A stretch of 64,000 bases of DNA, taken from the NCBI GenBank assembly GCA_027019165.1, contig JALUXC010000003.1:372001-436000 (forward strand). Direction: 5' to 3'. Each line of letters opens with the position of its first letter. The stretch's first letter is position 1. Positions 17,788 through 26,931 of this stretch are shown one piece after another. The position numbers and the translations under genes are program-made. Below the pieces are notes generated by a model. That model saw only the letters and a program-made list of their open reading frames with translations. It was not told the DNA's origin and ran no database searches. The stretch comes from Pseudophaeobacter sp. (lineage in GTDB: Bacteria; Pseudomonadota; Alphaproteobacteria; Rhodobacterales; Rhodobacteraceae).

Positions 17788-19086
17788 ATGAGTGACAAGA
17801 CATCTGATTCGATCGCCTTCGTCGCAAAAGGCACAATCCCTCCCTCGCCGCCGCCTGCCAGCCAGGCTGGCGTGGTCAAATGGCTGCGGGACAATCTGTT
17901 CTCCAGCGTCCCGAACGGGATCCTCACGCTGGTTGCGCTGACCGTGATTTACCTGGTCCTGCAAAAGACTTTGCCGTGGCTTTACAATGGCGTCTGGACA
18001 ACCACCTCCCTGAACGCGTGCCGCGAGGTGCTGGATGGCAAGGTGGGCGCCTGTTTCTCGGTCCTGACCGAGCGCTGGCACCAGTTGCTCTACGGGTTCA
18101 AGTACCCGGCAGAGTTCTACTGGCGTCCGAACCTCGCCTTGGTCCTGCTGCTGGTTGCCGTGGCCCCGGTCCTGTTCTTTGACCTGCCGCGCAAGATGCT
18201 GATCTTTACCGGCCTTTATCCCTTCATCGCCTTCTGGCTGATCTGGGGGGGCACCATCATGGCGCCGATCATCGCCCTTTTGGGCTTTGTCGTGGGCGGC
18301 GCGGTGTTCCAGATCTATGGGCGCGGCTCCTTTGCCGCTGGCTTTTTCGGAGGCATCGCTGCGGCGCTGATCATCTGGGCGCTGGGCGGGATGCTGATCC
18401 CGGAAGGCGCGTCAGAAAACGCCATGTTGCAGGCCGTGCCCTCGCGCGATCTGGGCGGCTTCATGCTGAACCTGATGCTGGGTGTGACCTGTGTGTCGCT
18501 GTCCCTGCCGCTGGGTATTGCGCTGGCGCTGGGCCGTCAGTCGGACATGCCGCTGATCAAGTGGATGTGCGTCATCTTCATCGAGTTCGTCCGGGGTGTG
18601 CCGCTGATCACGCTTCTGTTCGTGGCGTCGGTGATGCTGGCCTATTTCTTCCCGCCTGATGCCACCGTGGACCTGTTCCTGCGGGTGGTGATCATGATCA
18701 CGATGTTCTCGGCCGCCTATATCGCCGAGGTGATCCGGGGTGGTCTGGCTGCTCTGCCCAAGGGGCAATACGAGGCGGCGGATTCGCTGGGCCTCGACTA
18801 CCCTCAGGCGATGCGGCTCATCATCCTGCCGCAGGCGCTGAAGATCTCGATCCCCGGTATCGTGAACGTGGCCGTGGGCCTGTTCAAGGACACCACACTG
18901 GTTTCGGTCATCTCGATGTTCGATCTGGTGGGCATGATCCGCGGACCGATCCTGGCTTCGACCGAATGGAACGGCGTCTACTGGGAGCTTCTGGGCTTTG
19001 CCGCGCTCCTGTTCTTTGTCGTCTGCTACGGCATCTCTCAATACTCGCAATGGCTGGAACGCCGTCTTGCGACCGATCATCGATAA
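17788..19086 (+). CDS. bztC: Acidic amino acid ABC transporter permease BztC
   Basis: Partner permease to BztB, 432 residues, again with the extra membrane segments typical of BztC/AapM (around residues 110-190). The cytoplasmic EAA loop KGQYEAADSLGLDYPQAM (about 325) contacts the ATPase. The Cys-containing stretch NACREVLDGKVGACFSVLTERW is found in this subfamily. The start codon follows bztB by three bases; bztD begins 12 bases after its stop. Confidence 0.92.
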   Translation: MSDKTSDSIAFVAKGTIPPSPPPASQAGVVKWLRDNLFSSVPNGILTLVALTVIYLVLQKTLPWLYNGVWTTTSLNACREVLDGKVGACFSVLTERWHQLLYGFKYPAEFYWRPNLALVLLLVAVAPVLFFDLPRKMLIFTGLYPFIAFWLIWGGTIMAPIIALLGFVVGGAVFQIYGRGSFAAGFFGGIAAALIIWALGGMLIPEGASENAMLQAVPSRDLGGFMLNLMLGVTCVSLSLPLGIALALGRQSDMPLIKWMCVIFIEFVRGVPLITLLFVASVMLAYFFPPDATVDLFLRVVIMITMFSAAYIAEVIRGGLAALPKGQYEAADSLGLDYPQAMRLIILPQALKISIPGIVNVAVGLFKDTTLVSVISMFDLVGMIRGPILASTEWNGVYWELLGFAALLFFVVCYGISQYSQWLERRLATDHR

Positions 19087-19098
19087 GGAGGCCAAGAC

Positions 19099-19866
19099 AT
19101 GACTGGCACTTCACAAATGAAGGTATCCGACGAGGTCGCGATCACCATCGACGGAATGAACAAGTGGTACGGCTCTTTCCACGTGCTGCGGGACATCAAC
19201 CTGACCGTCTATCAGGGCGAGCGGATCGTGATCTGTGGCCCGTCCGGTTCGGGCAAATCCACGCTGATCCGCTGCATCAACGCGCTGGAAGAACACCAGC
19301 AGGGCTCGATCACCGTGGATGGAACGCTCTTGTCGTCTGACCTGAAGAACATCGACAAGATCCGCTCCGAGGTTGGTATGTGCTTCCAGCACTTCAACCT
19401 GTTCCCGCATCTGACGATTCTTGAAAACTGCACGCTGGCCCCGATCTGGGTGCGCAAGACGCCCAAGAAGGAAGCCGAAGAGCGGGCGATGCATTTCCTT
19501 GAGAAGGTCAAGATTCCCGATCAGGCCAATAAGTTCCCGGGTCAGCTATCGGGTGGTCAGCAGCAGCGTGTGGCGATCGCGCGCTCGCTGTGCATGATGC
19601 CGCGCATCATGCTGTTTGATGAGCCGACCTCGGCGCTTGATCCCGAGATGATCAAAGAGGTGCTCGACACCATGATCGAACTCGCCGAAGAGGGCATGAC
19701 CATGCTCTGCGTCACACACGAGATGGGCTTTGCCCGTCAGGTGGCCAACCGCGTGATCTTCATGGATGCGGGCCAGATCGTTGAACAGAACGAGCCAGAG
19801 GCCTTCTTCAACAACCCGCAAAGCGAACGGACCCAGCTGTTCCTGAGCCAGATCCTCGGTCACTGA
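19099..19866 (+). CDS. bztD: Acidic amino acid ABC transporter ATPase BztD
   Basis: Cytoplasmic ATPase energising BztBC. Walker [10 protein letters not shown] (about 48-56), Q-loop [10 protein letters not shown], signature [15 protein letters not shown], Walker [15 protein letters not shown] and the H-loop VTHEMGFA are all intact. The length of 255 is standard for polar amino acid importers. AAGGAGG lies ahead of the ATG. It ends the bztABCD operon, which is closed by a strong terminator. Confidence 0.95.
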   Translation: MTGTSQMKVSDEVAITIDGMNKWYGSFHVLRDINLTVYQGERIVICGPSGSGKSTLIRCINALEEHQQGSITVDGTLLSSDLKNIDKIRSEVGMCFQHFNLFPHLTILENCTLAPIWVRKTPKKEAEERAMHFLEKVKIPDQANKFPGQLSGGQQQRVAIARSLCMMPRIMLFDEPTSALDPEMIKEVLDTMIELAEEGMTMLCVTHEMGFARQVANRVIFMDAGQIVEQNEPEAFFNNPQSERTQLFLSQILGH

Positions 19867-19886
19867 GCCTTCACGCTATTCGATTA

Positions 19887-19920
19887 GAAAGGCCCCTGGG
19901 AAAGCCGGGGGCCTTTCTTT
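19887..19920 (+). terminator. Intrinsic terminator after bztD
   Basis: AAAGGCCCC (19888-19896) pairs with GGGGCCTTT (19908-19916), continuing into a T-rich tail (CTTT). It lies between the convergent bztD and a GNAT gene and could serve both strands, since the stem is flanked by A residues on the left. Confidence 0.82.
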
Positions 19921-19936
19921 ATTTGTTCAATGGGTC

Positions 19937-20365
19937 CTAGCACTTTCCAAAGTGCATACGGATTTCTGGGTGGCCGAAAAAGGGGCTCATGCTCTCTTTG
20001 CCTGCGGTGAATCCATACTGTTGATAGAAACGCCGACCAATCGCGTTCTCGACAAAGACATCCAGTTCCAGATGCCCTTTGAGCGCTACCGCGTGGTCCA
20101 TCAGCGCACGTCCGATCCCGCGGCCGTGAAAGGCGGGGCATAGGAAGAGGCCGCCGACCTCGTGGTCGAGCAGTGAGATAAAGCCGACAGACCGATCATC
20201 GACCGTGGCCATGTAAGTTTCTGCGATGTCGAGGAAGTGATCTCGGATCATGACTTCGGCCTGGTCCGTGGCTTCGGCACTCAGAAATGGATGGGCAAGC
20301 GCACTGGCGTCTCGCCATATTGAAAGGACAGCGGCTTTGTCCGCTGAGGTGTAGGGTCTGATCAT
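19937..20365 (-). CDS. GNAT-family N-acetyltransferase
   Basis: A 142-residue single-domain GNAT. The acetyl-CoA pyrophosphate loop is visible in FHGRGIGRALMDHAV (Q/R-x-x-G-x-G/A pattern), followed by the last-motif FVENAIGRRFYQQYGF. The N-terminus MIRPYTSADKAAVLSIW is typical of the family. A start at 20398 (MTQHLQENF) is the alternative; neither has a strong ribosome binding site. The acceptor substrate is unknown. It is a single gene, convergent with the bzt operon. Confidence 0.82.
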   Translation of the reverse strand: MIRPYTSADKAAVLSIWRDASALAHPFLSAEATDQAEVMIRDHFLDIAETYMATVDDRSVGFISLLDHEVGGLFLCPAFHGRGIGRALMDHAVALKGHLELDVFVENAIGRRFYQQYGFTAGKESMSPFFGHPEIRMHFGKC

Positions 20366-20586
20366 TGTCTGGAAATTCTCTTGAAGATGCTGCGTCATGC
20401 GCAGTCTGGATGGTTGGAAAGGGCTAGGCACAGAAAAACAATATCGCTCCAACAAGGGGAGTGACGTGCTATGGTTCTTGCTGTGCAAAGGTGCCTAAGC
20501 ACCATCCTCAACGGGACATAAAATCTCCAAGGTAGATAACACCTAGGTATCTGGGCCGGGCGCCTTTGTCCATAGCGCTATGTTTC

Positions 20587-21084
20587 TCAGGCTCCCAACA
20601 GCTCACGCGGGACGGTGAAATCAACCACCTTGCCGCTGCTCCAGGTCAGATCGTTCCAGCTGTCGATGTCGAATTTGACGATCAGCGTGGCTCCGGTCGG
20701 GTAGTCGTCAAAGCGTGAATGATCCGGCGGATGGTTCACGATGGCATGTGCAAACGCTGCAATGCCGGGGTTGTGCCCCAGGATCATTGTGCGGGGGTGG
20801 GACGCTTCCCTCAGCACCTGAAAGATGATGTCCGAACTGGCATGGTAGAGCCGTTCAGTGAACACTGCGGGGGCCTCAATTCCCAAAAGATCGTAGGTCT
20901 CGCGCGTGCGCTGCGAGGAGGAGGACAGAACCTGCTCAGGGAGCTGTTTGATGTGCCTCAGCCAATCCCCGAGCGCTCTGGCCGAGGCCCGACCCCGCTT
21001 GTTCAACGGACGGGAATGGTCGCTCGGGGCGCTGGTGTCCCAGGCGGATTTGGCGTGGCGGGTCAGGATGAGGGTGCAGGTCAT
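20587..21084 (-). CDS. SixA-like histidine phosphatase
   Basis: A 165-residue member of the histidine phosphatase superfamily. The phosphoacceptor motif is LTRHAKSAWD (Arg9-His10), and the second catalytic His is in ILGHNPGIAAF (about 105). Length and the K-S-x-W after RHA fit the SixA group, which can dephosphorylate phosphohistidine proteins, but many members have other targets. The start ATG overlaps the stop of the upstream ferredoxin-like gene by four bases, so the two form a coupled pair. Confidence 0.85.
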   Translation of the reverse strand: MTCTLILTRHAKSAWDTSAPSDHSRPLNKRGRASARALGDWLRHIKQLPEQVLSSSSQRTRETYDLLGIEAPAVFTERLYHASSDIIFQVLREASHPRTMILGHNPGIAAFAHAIVNHPPDHSRFDDYPTGATLIVKFDIDSWNDLTWSSGKVVDFTVPRELLGA

Positions 21085-21755
21085 GTCTTGTGAAAGTAAC
21101 TCATGTGGTGGGCTGATTGTGCCGGATCGCGACCTGCACCCCGGCTTAGAGGGCAGGCAAGCCGGGCAAGGCAGCCGTTGGACAGGCAAAGGGTCCCACT
21201 TTGGGTCTCCAGGTGATTGTGACAGGCTGACAGGTCATAGGGGCCGCCGTCAACCAATGCGTGTACTGGGCAGGTCGTCATACAGGGGCGCTCCACACAG
21301 GTTTCGCAAGGGGAGCCTTCCACGGGTGGCGCCGGTATTTCGATCTCCTCCTTCAAGTGCAAAGCGCCCCTGTATGAAATCAACATGCCAACACCATCAT
21401 GGACCAGCATATGCGACGGGGATGTGAAAGCCCGGCCCGATGCCAGAGCCCAGTTCACGAAAGGCCGGTAGGGCGGACCGCCAAAGGGATAGTAGGGATC
21501 GGCGGCAAACTGCTGGCCAAGATGATCAACCACGCGGCGAGACCATCGATCCAAAGGGTCGGGTGCACCATCCAGAAACTCGGGCATTTCTTTTAGGCGC
21601 GTCCAGCTATCCCGACCGACCAGACCAAGTAGAATCAAAGTCCCCGATGTCAGCTCCTGTGCGGCTGTATTGCCGGGATGGACGGCGCCCAGGATATCCA
21701 GGTCCCGGGCATGCGCAGCATCTGAGATTGCTTGATATGAGGGGGCGGCGGTCAT
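21081..21755 (-). CDS. Ferredoxin-like Fe-S protein related to the QueG C-terminal region
   Basis: A 224-residue protein with a cysteine-rich block near residues 150-200 (CETCVERPCMTTCPVHAL, then CHNHLE, CLSNGCLARLACP). The first part resembles a [4Fe-4S] ferredoxin motif (C-x2-C-x4-C-x3-CP, with an extra spacer) as in epoxyqueuosine reductase-like proteins, and the second supplies further cysteines. No cobalamin-dependent QueG core is evident, so queuosine synthesis is not claimed. An AGGAG site precedes the ATG at 21755. Translationally coupled to the SixA-like gene. Confidence 0.6.
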   Translation of the reverse strand: MTAAPSYQAISDAAHARDLDILGAVHPGNTAAQELTSGTLILLGLVGRDSWTRLKEMPEFLDGAPDPLDRWSRRVVDHLGQQFAADPYYPFGGPPYRPFVNWALASGRAFTSPSHMLVHDGVGMLISYRGALHLKEEIEIPAPPVEGSPCETCVERPCMTTCPVHALVDGGPYDLSACHNHLETQSGTLCLSNGCLARLACPLSRGAGRDPAQSAHHMSYFHKT

Positions 21756-21802
21756 TGGCGCTCCTGTCGGTGGCAGCGATCTTAGCGCCTGATCGGACGT
21801 TG

Positions 21803-21836
21803 CCAAAAGAAAACCGCCCGTATCGGGGCGGTTTCT
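21803..21836 (-). terminator. Intrinsic terminator after argB
   Basis: Read on the minus strand, AAACCGCCC pairs with GGGCGGTTT (plus-strand positions 21826-21834 and 21811-21819), followed by TCTTTT. It lies 24 bases beyond the argB stop and upstream of the ferredoxin-like gene. Confidence 0.8.
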
Positions 21837-21859
21837 TTCACCGGGAGCTTTTAGGCGGG

Positions 21860-22720
21860 TCAGGCGCGGATCATGGATCCTGCTCCGTGATCGGTAAACA
21901 GCTCCAGAAGAACGGCGTTCGGCACCCGGCCGTCGACGATGGTGCAGGCGCGCACGCCATTGCGCACTGCAGAAAGGGCGGTTTCTGTCTTGGGGATCAT
22001 GCCGCCCGCAATCACTCCTGATGCGGTCATCGCCTCCACGTCTGCTGCCTTGAGTTCGGTCACGACCTCTCCGTCTGCATTCTTTACCCCCGAGACGTCC
22101 GTCAACAGCAAAAGCCGGTCCGCGTTGAGCGATTCGGCAATCGCGCCTGCAGCCGTGTCGCCATTGATATTGAAGGTCTCGCCATCGCGTCCGGCGCCAA
22201 TGGGGGCGATCACCGGGATGATGTCGTTTTCAAACAGATGATGCAGAACGGCAGGGTTCATCTCGACCGGGGTGCCGACAAAGCCAAGATCCGGGTTGGT
22301 TATTTCACAGGTGATGAGGTCCGCGTCCTTGCCCGAAAGCCCCACGCCCATGCCACCTTGGGCGTTGATCGCCTGCACGATGCGCTTGTTCACCAGACCG
22401 GACAGAACCATCTCGACCACTTCCATGGTGGGTTTGTCGGTCACACGCTTGCCGTTCACGAATTCGGATTTGATCTGCAGCTTTTCGAGCATCGCGTTGA
22501 TCATCGGCCCACCGCCATGCACGATCACCGGGTTTACACCCACCTGGCGCATCAGGACGATATCGCGGGCAAATGTCTCCATCGCTTCGTCGCTGCCCAT
22601 GGCGTGGCCGCCCAGCTTGATGACAACGATAGCCCCGTCGTAGCGCTGCATATAGGGCAGAGCGCTGGACAAAGTCTCGGCGGTGGCAATCCAATCGCGG
22701 TTCATATCTTGTTTCTTCAT
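21860..22720 (-). CDS. argB: Acetylglutamate kinase
   Basis: ArgB phosphorylates N-acetylglutamate in arginine synthesis. The 286-residue chain has the amino acid kinase glycine-rich loops [12 protein letters not shown] (about 33) and [13 protein letters not shown] (about 76), plus the [12 protein letters not shown] segment and the [10 protein letters not shown] motif in the C-terminal part. The ATG at 22720 ([17 protein letters not shown]) matches alphaproteobacterial homologues; a longer in-frame start at 22741 adds seven residues. Single gene with its own terminator; divergent from the SDR gene. Confidence 0.94.
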   Translation of the reverse strand: MKKQDMNRDWIATAETLSSALPYMQRYDGAIVVIKLGGHAMGSDEAMETFARDIVLMRQVGVNPVIVHGGGPMINAMLEKLQIKSEFVNGKRVTDKPTMEVVEMVLSGLVNKRIVQAINAQGGMGVGLSGKDADLITCEITNPDLGFVGTPVEMNPAVLHHLFENDIIPVIAPIGAGRDGETFNINGDTAAGAIAESLNADRLLLLTDVSGVKNADGEVVTELKAADVEAMTASGVIAGGMIPKTETALSAVRNGVRACTIVDGRVPNAVLLELFTDHGAGSMIRA

Positions 22721-22841
22721 AGCTGGGGTCCCTTTGACCATTCGTGTTACGCGGTTCTGCGCCTGCTGCCAAGTGGGCGTTGCAGCGGCGGACGGGAATG
22801 ATAGGGTCGCAGCAGTTGTCCCTCAGACCGGAACACACCCC

Positions 22842-23570
22842 ATGAGCCAGAAGACGCTATTGCTCACCGGAGCCAGCCGCGGCATTGGCCATGCCACCGT
22901 GCGCCATTTCAACGCCGAAGGCTGGCGTGTCATCACCTGCTCGCGTCATCCGTTCCCGCAGGAATGCCCTTGGGGCGGCGGAGAGGAGAACCACGTGCAG
23001 CTGGACCTCTCGGACCCAAGCGACACGATCAACGCCGTAGGCGTGATTCAGGAGCGCCTGAATGGGCGTCTGGATGCGCTGGTCAACAATGCGGGGATCT
23101 CACCAAAGGGGCCGAACGGAGAGCGCCTCAATACGCTCGACACAGACCTCATGACCTGGGGCAAGGTGTTCCACGTGAACTTCTTTGCCTCAGTGGTGCT
23201 GGCGCGGGGGCTTAAGGATGAACTGGCTGCCGCCAAGGGATCAGTGGTCAATGTGACCTCCATTGCGGGCAGCCGGGTGCATCCCTTTGCTGGCGCGGCC
23301 TATGCCACCTCCAAGGCGGCCTTGGCGGCGCTAACGCGGGAGATGGCTCATGATTTTGGCCCGCTGGGCGTTCGCGTCAATGCCATCGCGCCGGGTGAGG
23401 TGGAAACGGCGATCCTGTCGCCGGGAACAGAACAGATCGTGGAAAAGCTGCCGATGCAGCGCCTTGGCCAGCCGGAAGAGGTCGCCGCCGCGATCTATTT
23501 TCTGTGCTCAGGGGGGAGTTCCTACATCTCGGGCGCCGAGATCGAAGTGAATGGCGCCCAGCACGTCTGA
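22842..23570 (+). CDS. Short-chain dehydrogenase/reductase
   Basis: A classical SDR of 242 residues. The cofactor motif is TGASRGIGHATV (residues 9-20), NNAG stabilises the fold at about 82, and the catalytic residues are Ser in VTSIAGS and Tyr-x3-Lys in AYATSKAAL (about 154-158). The Arg in SRHPFP after beta-2 suggests NADP(H) preference, though this is only an inference. The substrate is unknown. The ribosome binding site is weak (CCGGAACACACCCC). It stands alone between argB and engB. Confidence 0.88.
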   Translation: MSQKTLLLTGASRGIGHATVRHFNAEGWRVITCSRHPFPQECPWGGGEENHVQLDLSDPSDTINAVGVIQERLNGRLDALVNNAGISPKGPNGERLNTLDTDLMTWGKVFHVNFFASVVLARGLKDELAAAKGSVVNVTSIAGSRVHPFAGAAYATSKAALAALTREMAHDFGPLGVRVNAIAPGEVETAILSPGTEQIVEKLPMQRLGQPEEVAAAIYFLCSGGSSYISGAEIEVNGAQHV

Positions 23571-23585
23571 CGGGCGCCTAAGGCC

Positions 23586-24236
23586 TTAGTCGATACCGGC
23601 GATGATCGCCCGCAAGGTGGCAATCCCGTCTCCCTTTTCGGAGGAAGTCAGGACGATCTCAGGATAGGCGGCCGGGTGTTTCGACAGCGCGCCGCGCACC
23701 TGATCCAGCACCTTGTCCAGATCCTTGGCCTTGACCTTATCGGCCTTGGTCATCACGCATTGAAACGTCACCGCCGCGCTGTCCAACAGCGCCATGATCT
23801 CTTCATCGACCTTTTTGATGCCATGGCGGCTGTCGATCAGCACAAAGGCGCGGCGCAGGGTCTGACGACCACTCAGGTAGCGTTTCAGCAGCTTTTGCCA
23901 TTTCTCCACCACCGCCAGCGGCGCATTGGCATAGCCGTAGCCCGGAAGGTCCACCAGGTAAAGGTCCGGCCCTTGGGTGAAATAGTTGATTTCCTGCGTG
24001 CGCCCCGGCGTGTTCGACGCGCGCGCCAGCCCCTTGGTGCCGGTCAGCGCATTGATCAGGCTCGACTTGCCGACGTTAGAGCGGCCCGCGAAACAAACCT
24101 CGACTCGGTCCGCCTCGGGCAGGCCTGACATGGCGACGACGCCTTTCAGAAACTCGGATTGCCCGGCAAAGAGCTTGCGGCCCTTTTCCGCCGTGAGATC
24201 ATCCGGCGCCTCGGCCAGAGAAAATTGAATTTGCAT
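23586..24236 (-). CDS. engB: Ribosome biogenesis GTPase YihA/EngB
   Basis: EngB (YsxC) is an essential GTPase for 50S subunit maturation. The 216-residue product shows G1 GRSNVGKSS (about 52), G2 in SNTPGRTQ, G3 DLPGYGYA, and G4 TKAD. It is preceded by MOSC with a TGATG one-base overlap, which fixes the ATG at 24236 over a neighbouring TTG. It is the last gene of a yidC-MOSC-engB run, an arrangement common in Rhodobacterales. Confidence 0.95.
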   Translation of the reverse strand: MQIQFSLAEAPDDLTAEKGRKLFAGQSEFLKGVVAMSGLPEADRVEVCFAGRSNVGKSSLINALTGTKGLARASNTPGRTQEINYFTQGPDLYLVDLPGYGYANAPLAVVEKWQKLLKRYLSGRQTLRRAFVLIDSRHGIKKVDEEIMALLDSAAVTFQCVMTKADKVKAKDLDKVLDQVRGALSKHPAAYPEIVLTSSEKGDGIATLRAIIAGID

Positions 24237-24988
24237 CAAAGCACCTTTACCGGATCGCCAAGGCAGACATCACCGCCGCGTACGACCTCTGCGTAGACCG
24301 AGAAATCCTGATGGCCAAAGCTGCCGTTCAGGGTTTTGAGTGTATCTGCATCGCGAAGGCCCTTGGCCGGGTTTGCGGTGGTGGCCATGCAGCGCTGGGC
24401 GCGTTCGCGGACCAGGAATACAGCGTCACCGATCTGCACCTTGCGGCCCAGCCAATCGTGCTCGGCCCAGGCCTCATCCAGATCGAACCAGATATTGCCG
24501 CGCCAGCGCAAGGGGGACAGATCCTGCCCCATCGCGGCCTCCACCGCGCGGTGGGAGGCGAGGTTGCACAGGGTGACCGACGGATAGTCGGTGTCCGTCA
24601 TGCCGCGCCCGGGCACCCGAATGATGCGTGCAGAGGCGGCCCTGCCTTCGGGCATCAGGGGATGCACCCAGTCGAGGAACCGGGGCAGGTCTTCGCGTGC
24701 ATCCGGGGCAAAGGTCAGAGTGTCCCGGTCCGGATGGCTCAGCGAGACCTCGCCGGTTGCGTCATTGTAGCGCGCGTTGATGGCCATCAGCTGCGGCGCC
24801 TTGGCGCCGCGGCTGAAGTTGGAGCAGGGCACCCATTCGGAACCATCGGCCTTTGACGCCTCATGGGCTACCGCCCAAACGCGATCGCCGGGCATGGTCT
24901 GCCCGGCGGTCAGCGTGACGCTCTCCAACGCCTCCCGTCCATGTGATTTGATCGGGTGGCGCCAGATTTCAGTGACGGTCTGCGTCAT
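24236..24988 (-). CDS. MOSC-domain protein
   Basis: A 250-residue MOSC protein; the family carries sulfur from molybdenum cofactor-type chemistry or detoxifies N-hydroxylated compounds. The N-terminal EIWRHPIKSHGREAL matches the MOSC_N beta-barrel, and the C-terminal MOSC domain has RERAQRCMATTANPAKG, whose Cys is the expected sulfur-handling residue. Overlaps yidC by four bases and engB by one, so it is tightly co-translated with both. There is no evident partner molybdoenzyme in the window, so the function is open. Confidence 0.8.
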   Translation of the reverse strand: MTQTVTEIWRHPIKSHGREALESVTLTAGQTMPGDRVWAVAHEASKADGSEWVPCSNFSRGAKAPQLMAINARYNDATGEVSLSHPDRDTLTFAPDAREDLPRFLDWVHPLMPEGRAASARIIRVPGRGMTDTDYPSVTLCNLASHRAVEAAMGQDLSPLRWRGNIWFDLDEAWAEHDWLGRKVQIGDAVFLVRERAQRCMATTANPAKGLRDADTLKTLNGSFGHQDFSVYAEVVRGGDVCLGDPVKVL

Positions 24989-26796
24989 TTCTCATCCGTA
25001 TTGGAACTGCGCTTCAGGCTCGACTTGATGTTGCCAAAAACGTCGGGCTTGTAGCCGTGGCTGCGCATGATCAGGTACTGCTGGGTAAAGGTGATGGTGT
25101 TGTTCGCGATCCAGTAGACCACCAGACCCGATGCGAAACCACCCAGCATGAACATGAAGACCCAAGGCATCCAGGCAAAGATCATCTTTTGCGTCGGATC
25201 GGTGGGCGCCGGGTTCAGCTTTTGCTGCAGCCACATGGAGACACCCAGGAGGATCGGCAGGATGCCGATGAAGACCAGAGACAGAACGCTTTCGGGCGCC
25301 GGGGCCGCAAAGGGCAGCAGGCCAAAGAGGTTCATTAGCGAGGTCGGATCCGGTGCGCTGAGGTCCTGGAAGGGGCCAAAGAAGGGGGCGTGGCGCAGTT
25401 CCAGCGTGACGAAGATCACCTTGTAGAGCGAGAAGAAGATCGGGATCTGGATCAGGATCGGCAGACAGCCCGCAGCCGGGTTCACCTTTTCCTTCTTGTA
25501 GAGTTCCATCATCTCTTTCTGCAGCTTCTGGCGGTCGTCGCCGGCACGCTCCTTCAGTTTCTCCATCTCAGGCTGCAGTTCCTTCATTTTCGCCATCGAG
25601 GCGTAGGACTTGTACGCCAGCGGGAAGACGAGGATCTTGATGAAGATGGTCAGGCCTATGATGGACAGGCCCATGTTGCCGATCAGGGTGTGCAGGTTGT
25701 GCAGCAGCCAGAAGATCGGCTTGGTCAGGAAGAAGAACCAGCCCCAGTCGATGCTGTCGAGGAAGCCTTCGATGCCGTCTTTCTGGTAGGCGCGGATAGT
25801 GGCCCATTCCTTGGCGCCGGAGAACAGCATGGTGGTGACTTCGGTCGATTGCCCGTCTGCCAAAGACTGCGTCGGCAGCACGATGTCGGTCTGGTAGATC
25901 TCGCGGCGCTCATCGTATTTGGCGATGGAGCGGAAGCCTTGACCCGGCTCGGGCACCAGTGCGGACATCCAGTAGTGGTCGGTGAAGCCGATCCAGCCGT
26001 TGCTTTCGACCTGCTTCACTTCGGCACGTGATCCATCACGGGGGTCGGGTTCGAAATCTACCATATCGCCATAGTCGATCTCGGCCAGTTCTCCGTCAGC
26101 CATACCGACAACGCCTTCGTGCAGGATGAAGAAGTTCTTGAGGTCGGCAGGCTCGCCATGGCGGGCCAGCGTGCCATAGGGGGCAAGGGCAACGGTCGCG
26201 CCGCTTGCGTTCTGGACGGACTGGGTCACCGAAAAGAGGTAGTTGTCATCGACCGATATGGTGCGGGAGAAGGTCAGCCCCTTGCCGTTGTCCCAGGTCA
26301 TTGTGACCGGCGTTTCGGGCGTCAGGGTTTGCCCTTCGTCCGCGGACCAGATGGTGTTGGCGCCTGGAACATCCTCAAAGGTCAAGCCCGCACCGGGTGC
26401 CCAGCCATAAAGCGCATAAAAGGCCTCCGGCTGGCCGACTGGTGTCAGCACATGGACGATGTCCGCTTCTTCATCGAGGGTCTCGCGGTAGTCTTTCAGC
26501 GCCAGATCGTCGATGCGGCCGCCTTGCAGAGAGATGCTGCCCGCCAGCCTGTCGGTGTCGATTTTCAGACGCGGGGCGCTTGGGGCTTCGGCCTCTTCGC
26601 TCGGCTGGGTGCTGACGGCGGTGCCACCTTGGGCGACGCCGGGGGCGCTGGCCGTCGCGTCGGCCGGAGCGGTTTCAGCTGCGACCGGCTCTGGTGCCGT
26701 TTCGGGCTCTGGAGGCGGGAAAAAACTGTACCACCCGAGAATCACCAGGAAGCTGAGCGCTGTTGCGAGAATGAGATTCTTGTTCTGATCGTCCAT
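24985..26796 (-). CDS. yidC: Membrane protein insertase YidC
   Basis: YidC inserts and folds inner membrane proteins with or without SecYEG. The 603-residue chain has an N-terminal membrane helix (ILATALSFLVILGWYSFF), a proline/alanine-rich linker, a large periplasmic beta domain (about 90-370), and the C-terminal membrane core with KEKVNPAAGCLPILIQIPIFFSLYKV and WMPWVFMFMLGGFASGLVVYW. The ATG at 26796 (MDDQNKNLILATAL) is fixed by homologue starts and an AGGTGG ahead. In many alphaproteobacteria yidC follows rpmH-rnpA-yidD; here they are 3.3 kb apart. Confidence 0.95.
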   Translation of the reverse strand: MDDQNKNLILATALSFLVILGWYSFFPPPEPETAPEPVAAETAPADATASAPGVAQGGTAVSTQPSEEAEAPSAPRLKIDTDRLAGSISLQGGRIDDLALKDYRETLDEEADIVHVLTPVGQPEAFYALYGWAPGAGLTFEDVPGANTIWSADEGQTLTPETPVTMTWDNGKGLTFSRTISVDDNYLFSVTQSVQNASGATVALAPYGTLARHGEPADLKNFFILHEGVVGMADGELAEIDYGDMVDFEPDPRDGSRAEVKQVESNGWIGFTDHYWMSALVPEPGQGFRSIAKYDERREIYQTDIVLPTQSLADGQSTEVTTMLFSGAKEWATIRAYQKDGIEGFLDSIDWGWFFFLTKPIFWLLHNLHTLIGNMGLSIIGLTIFIKILVFPLAYKSYASMAKMKELQPEMEKLKERAGDDRQKLQKEMMELYKKEKVNPAAGCLPILIQIPIFFSLYKVIFVTLELRHAPFFGPFQDLSAPDPTSLMNLFGLLPFAAPAPESVLSLVFIGILPILLGVSMWLQQKLNPAPTDPTQKMIFAWMPWVFMFMLGGFASGLVVYWIANNTITFTQQYLIMRSHGYKPDVFGNIKSSLKRSSNTDEK

Positions 26797-26931
26797 TGGG
26801 GACCGCCACCTCGTGCATGGAATGACAGGGTGTGGTTCAACAGAGGTGAGCCGCAAAGGTCAAGCAGAATCGGGAAATTCGACGGCGTCATAGCGCCGCC
26901 GACATAGAGGTTTCGGCCGAAAGAAGCGATT

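Noticed and set aside
21081-21755. Epoxyqueuosine reductase (queG)
   Set aside because: The protein is about 224 residues and lacks the cobalamin-binding core; only the cysteine-rich region is similar.
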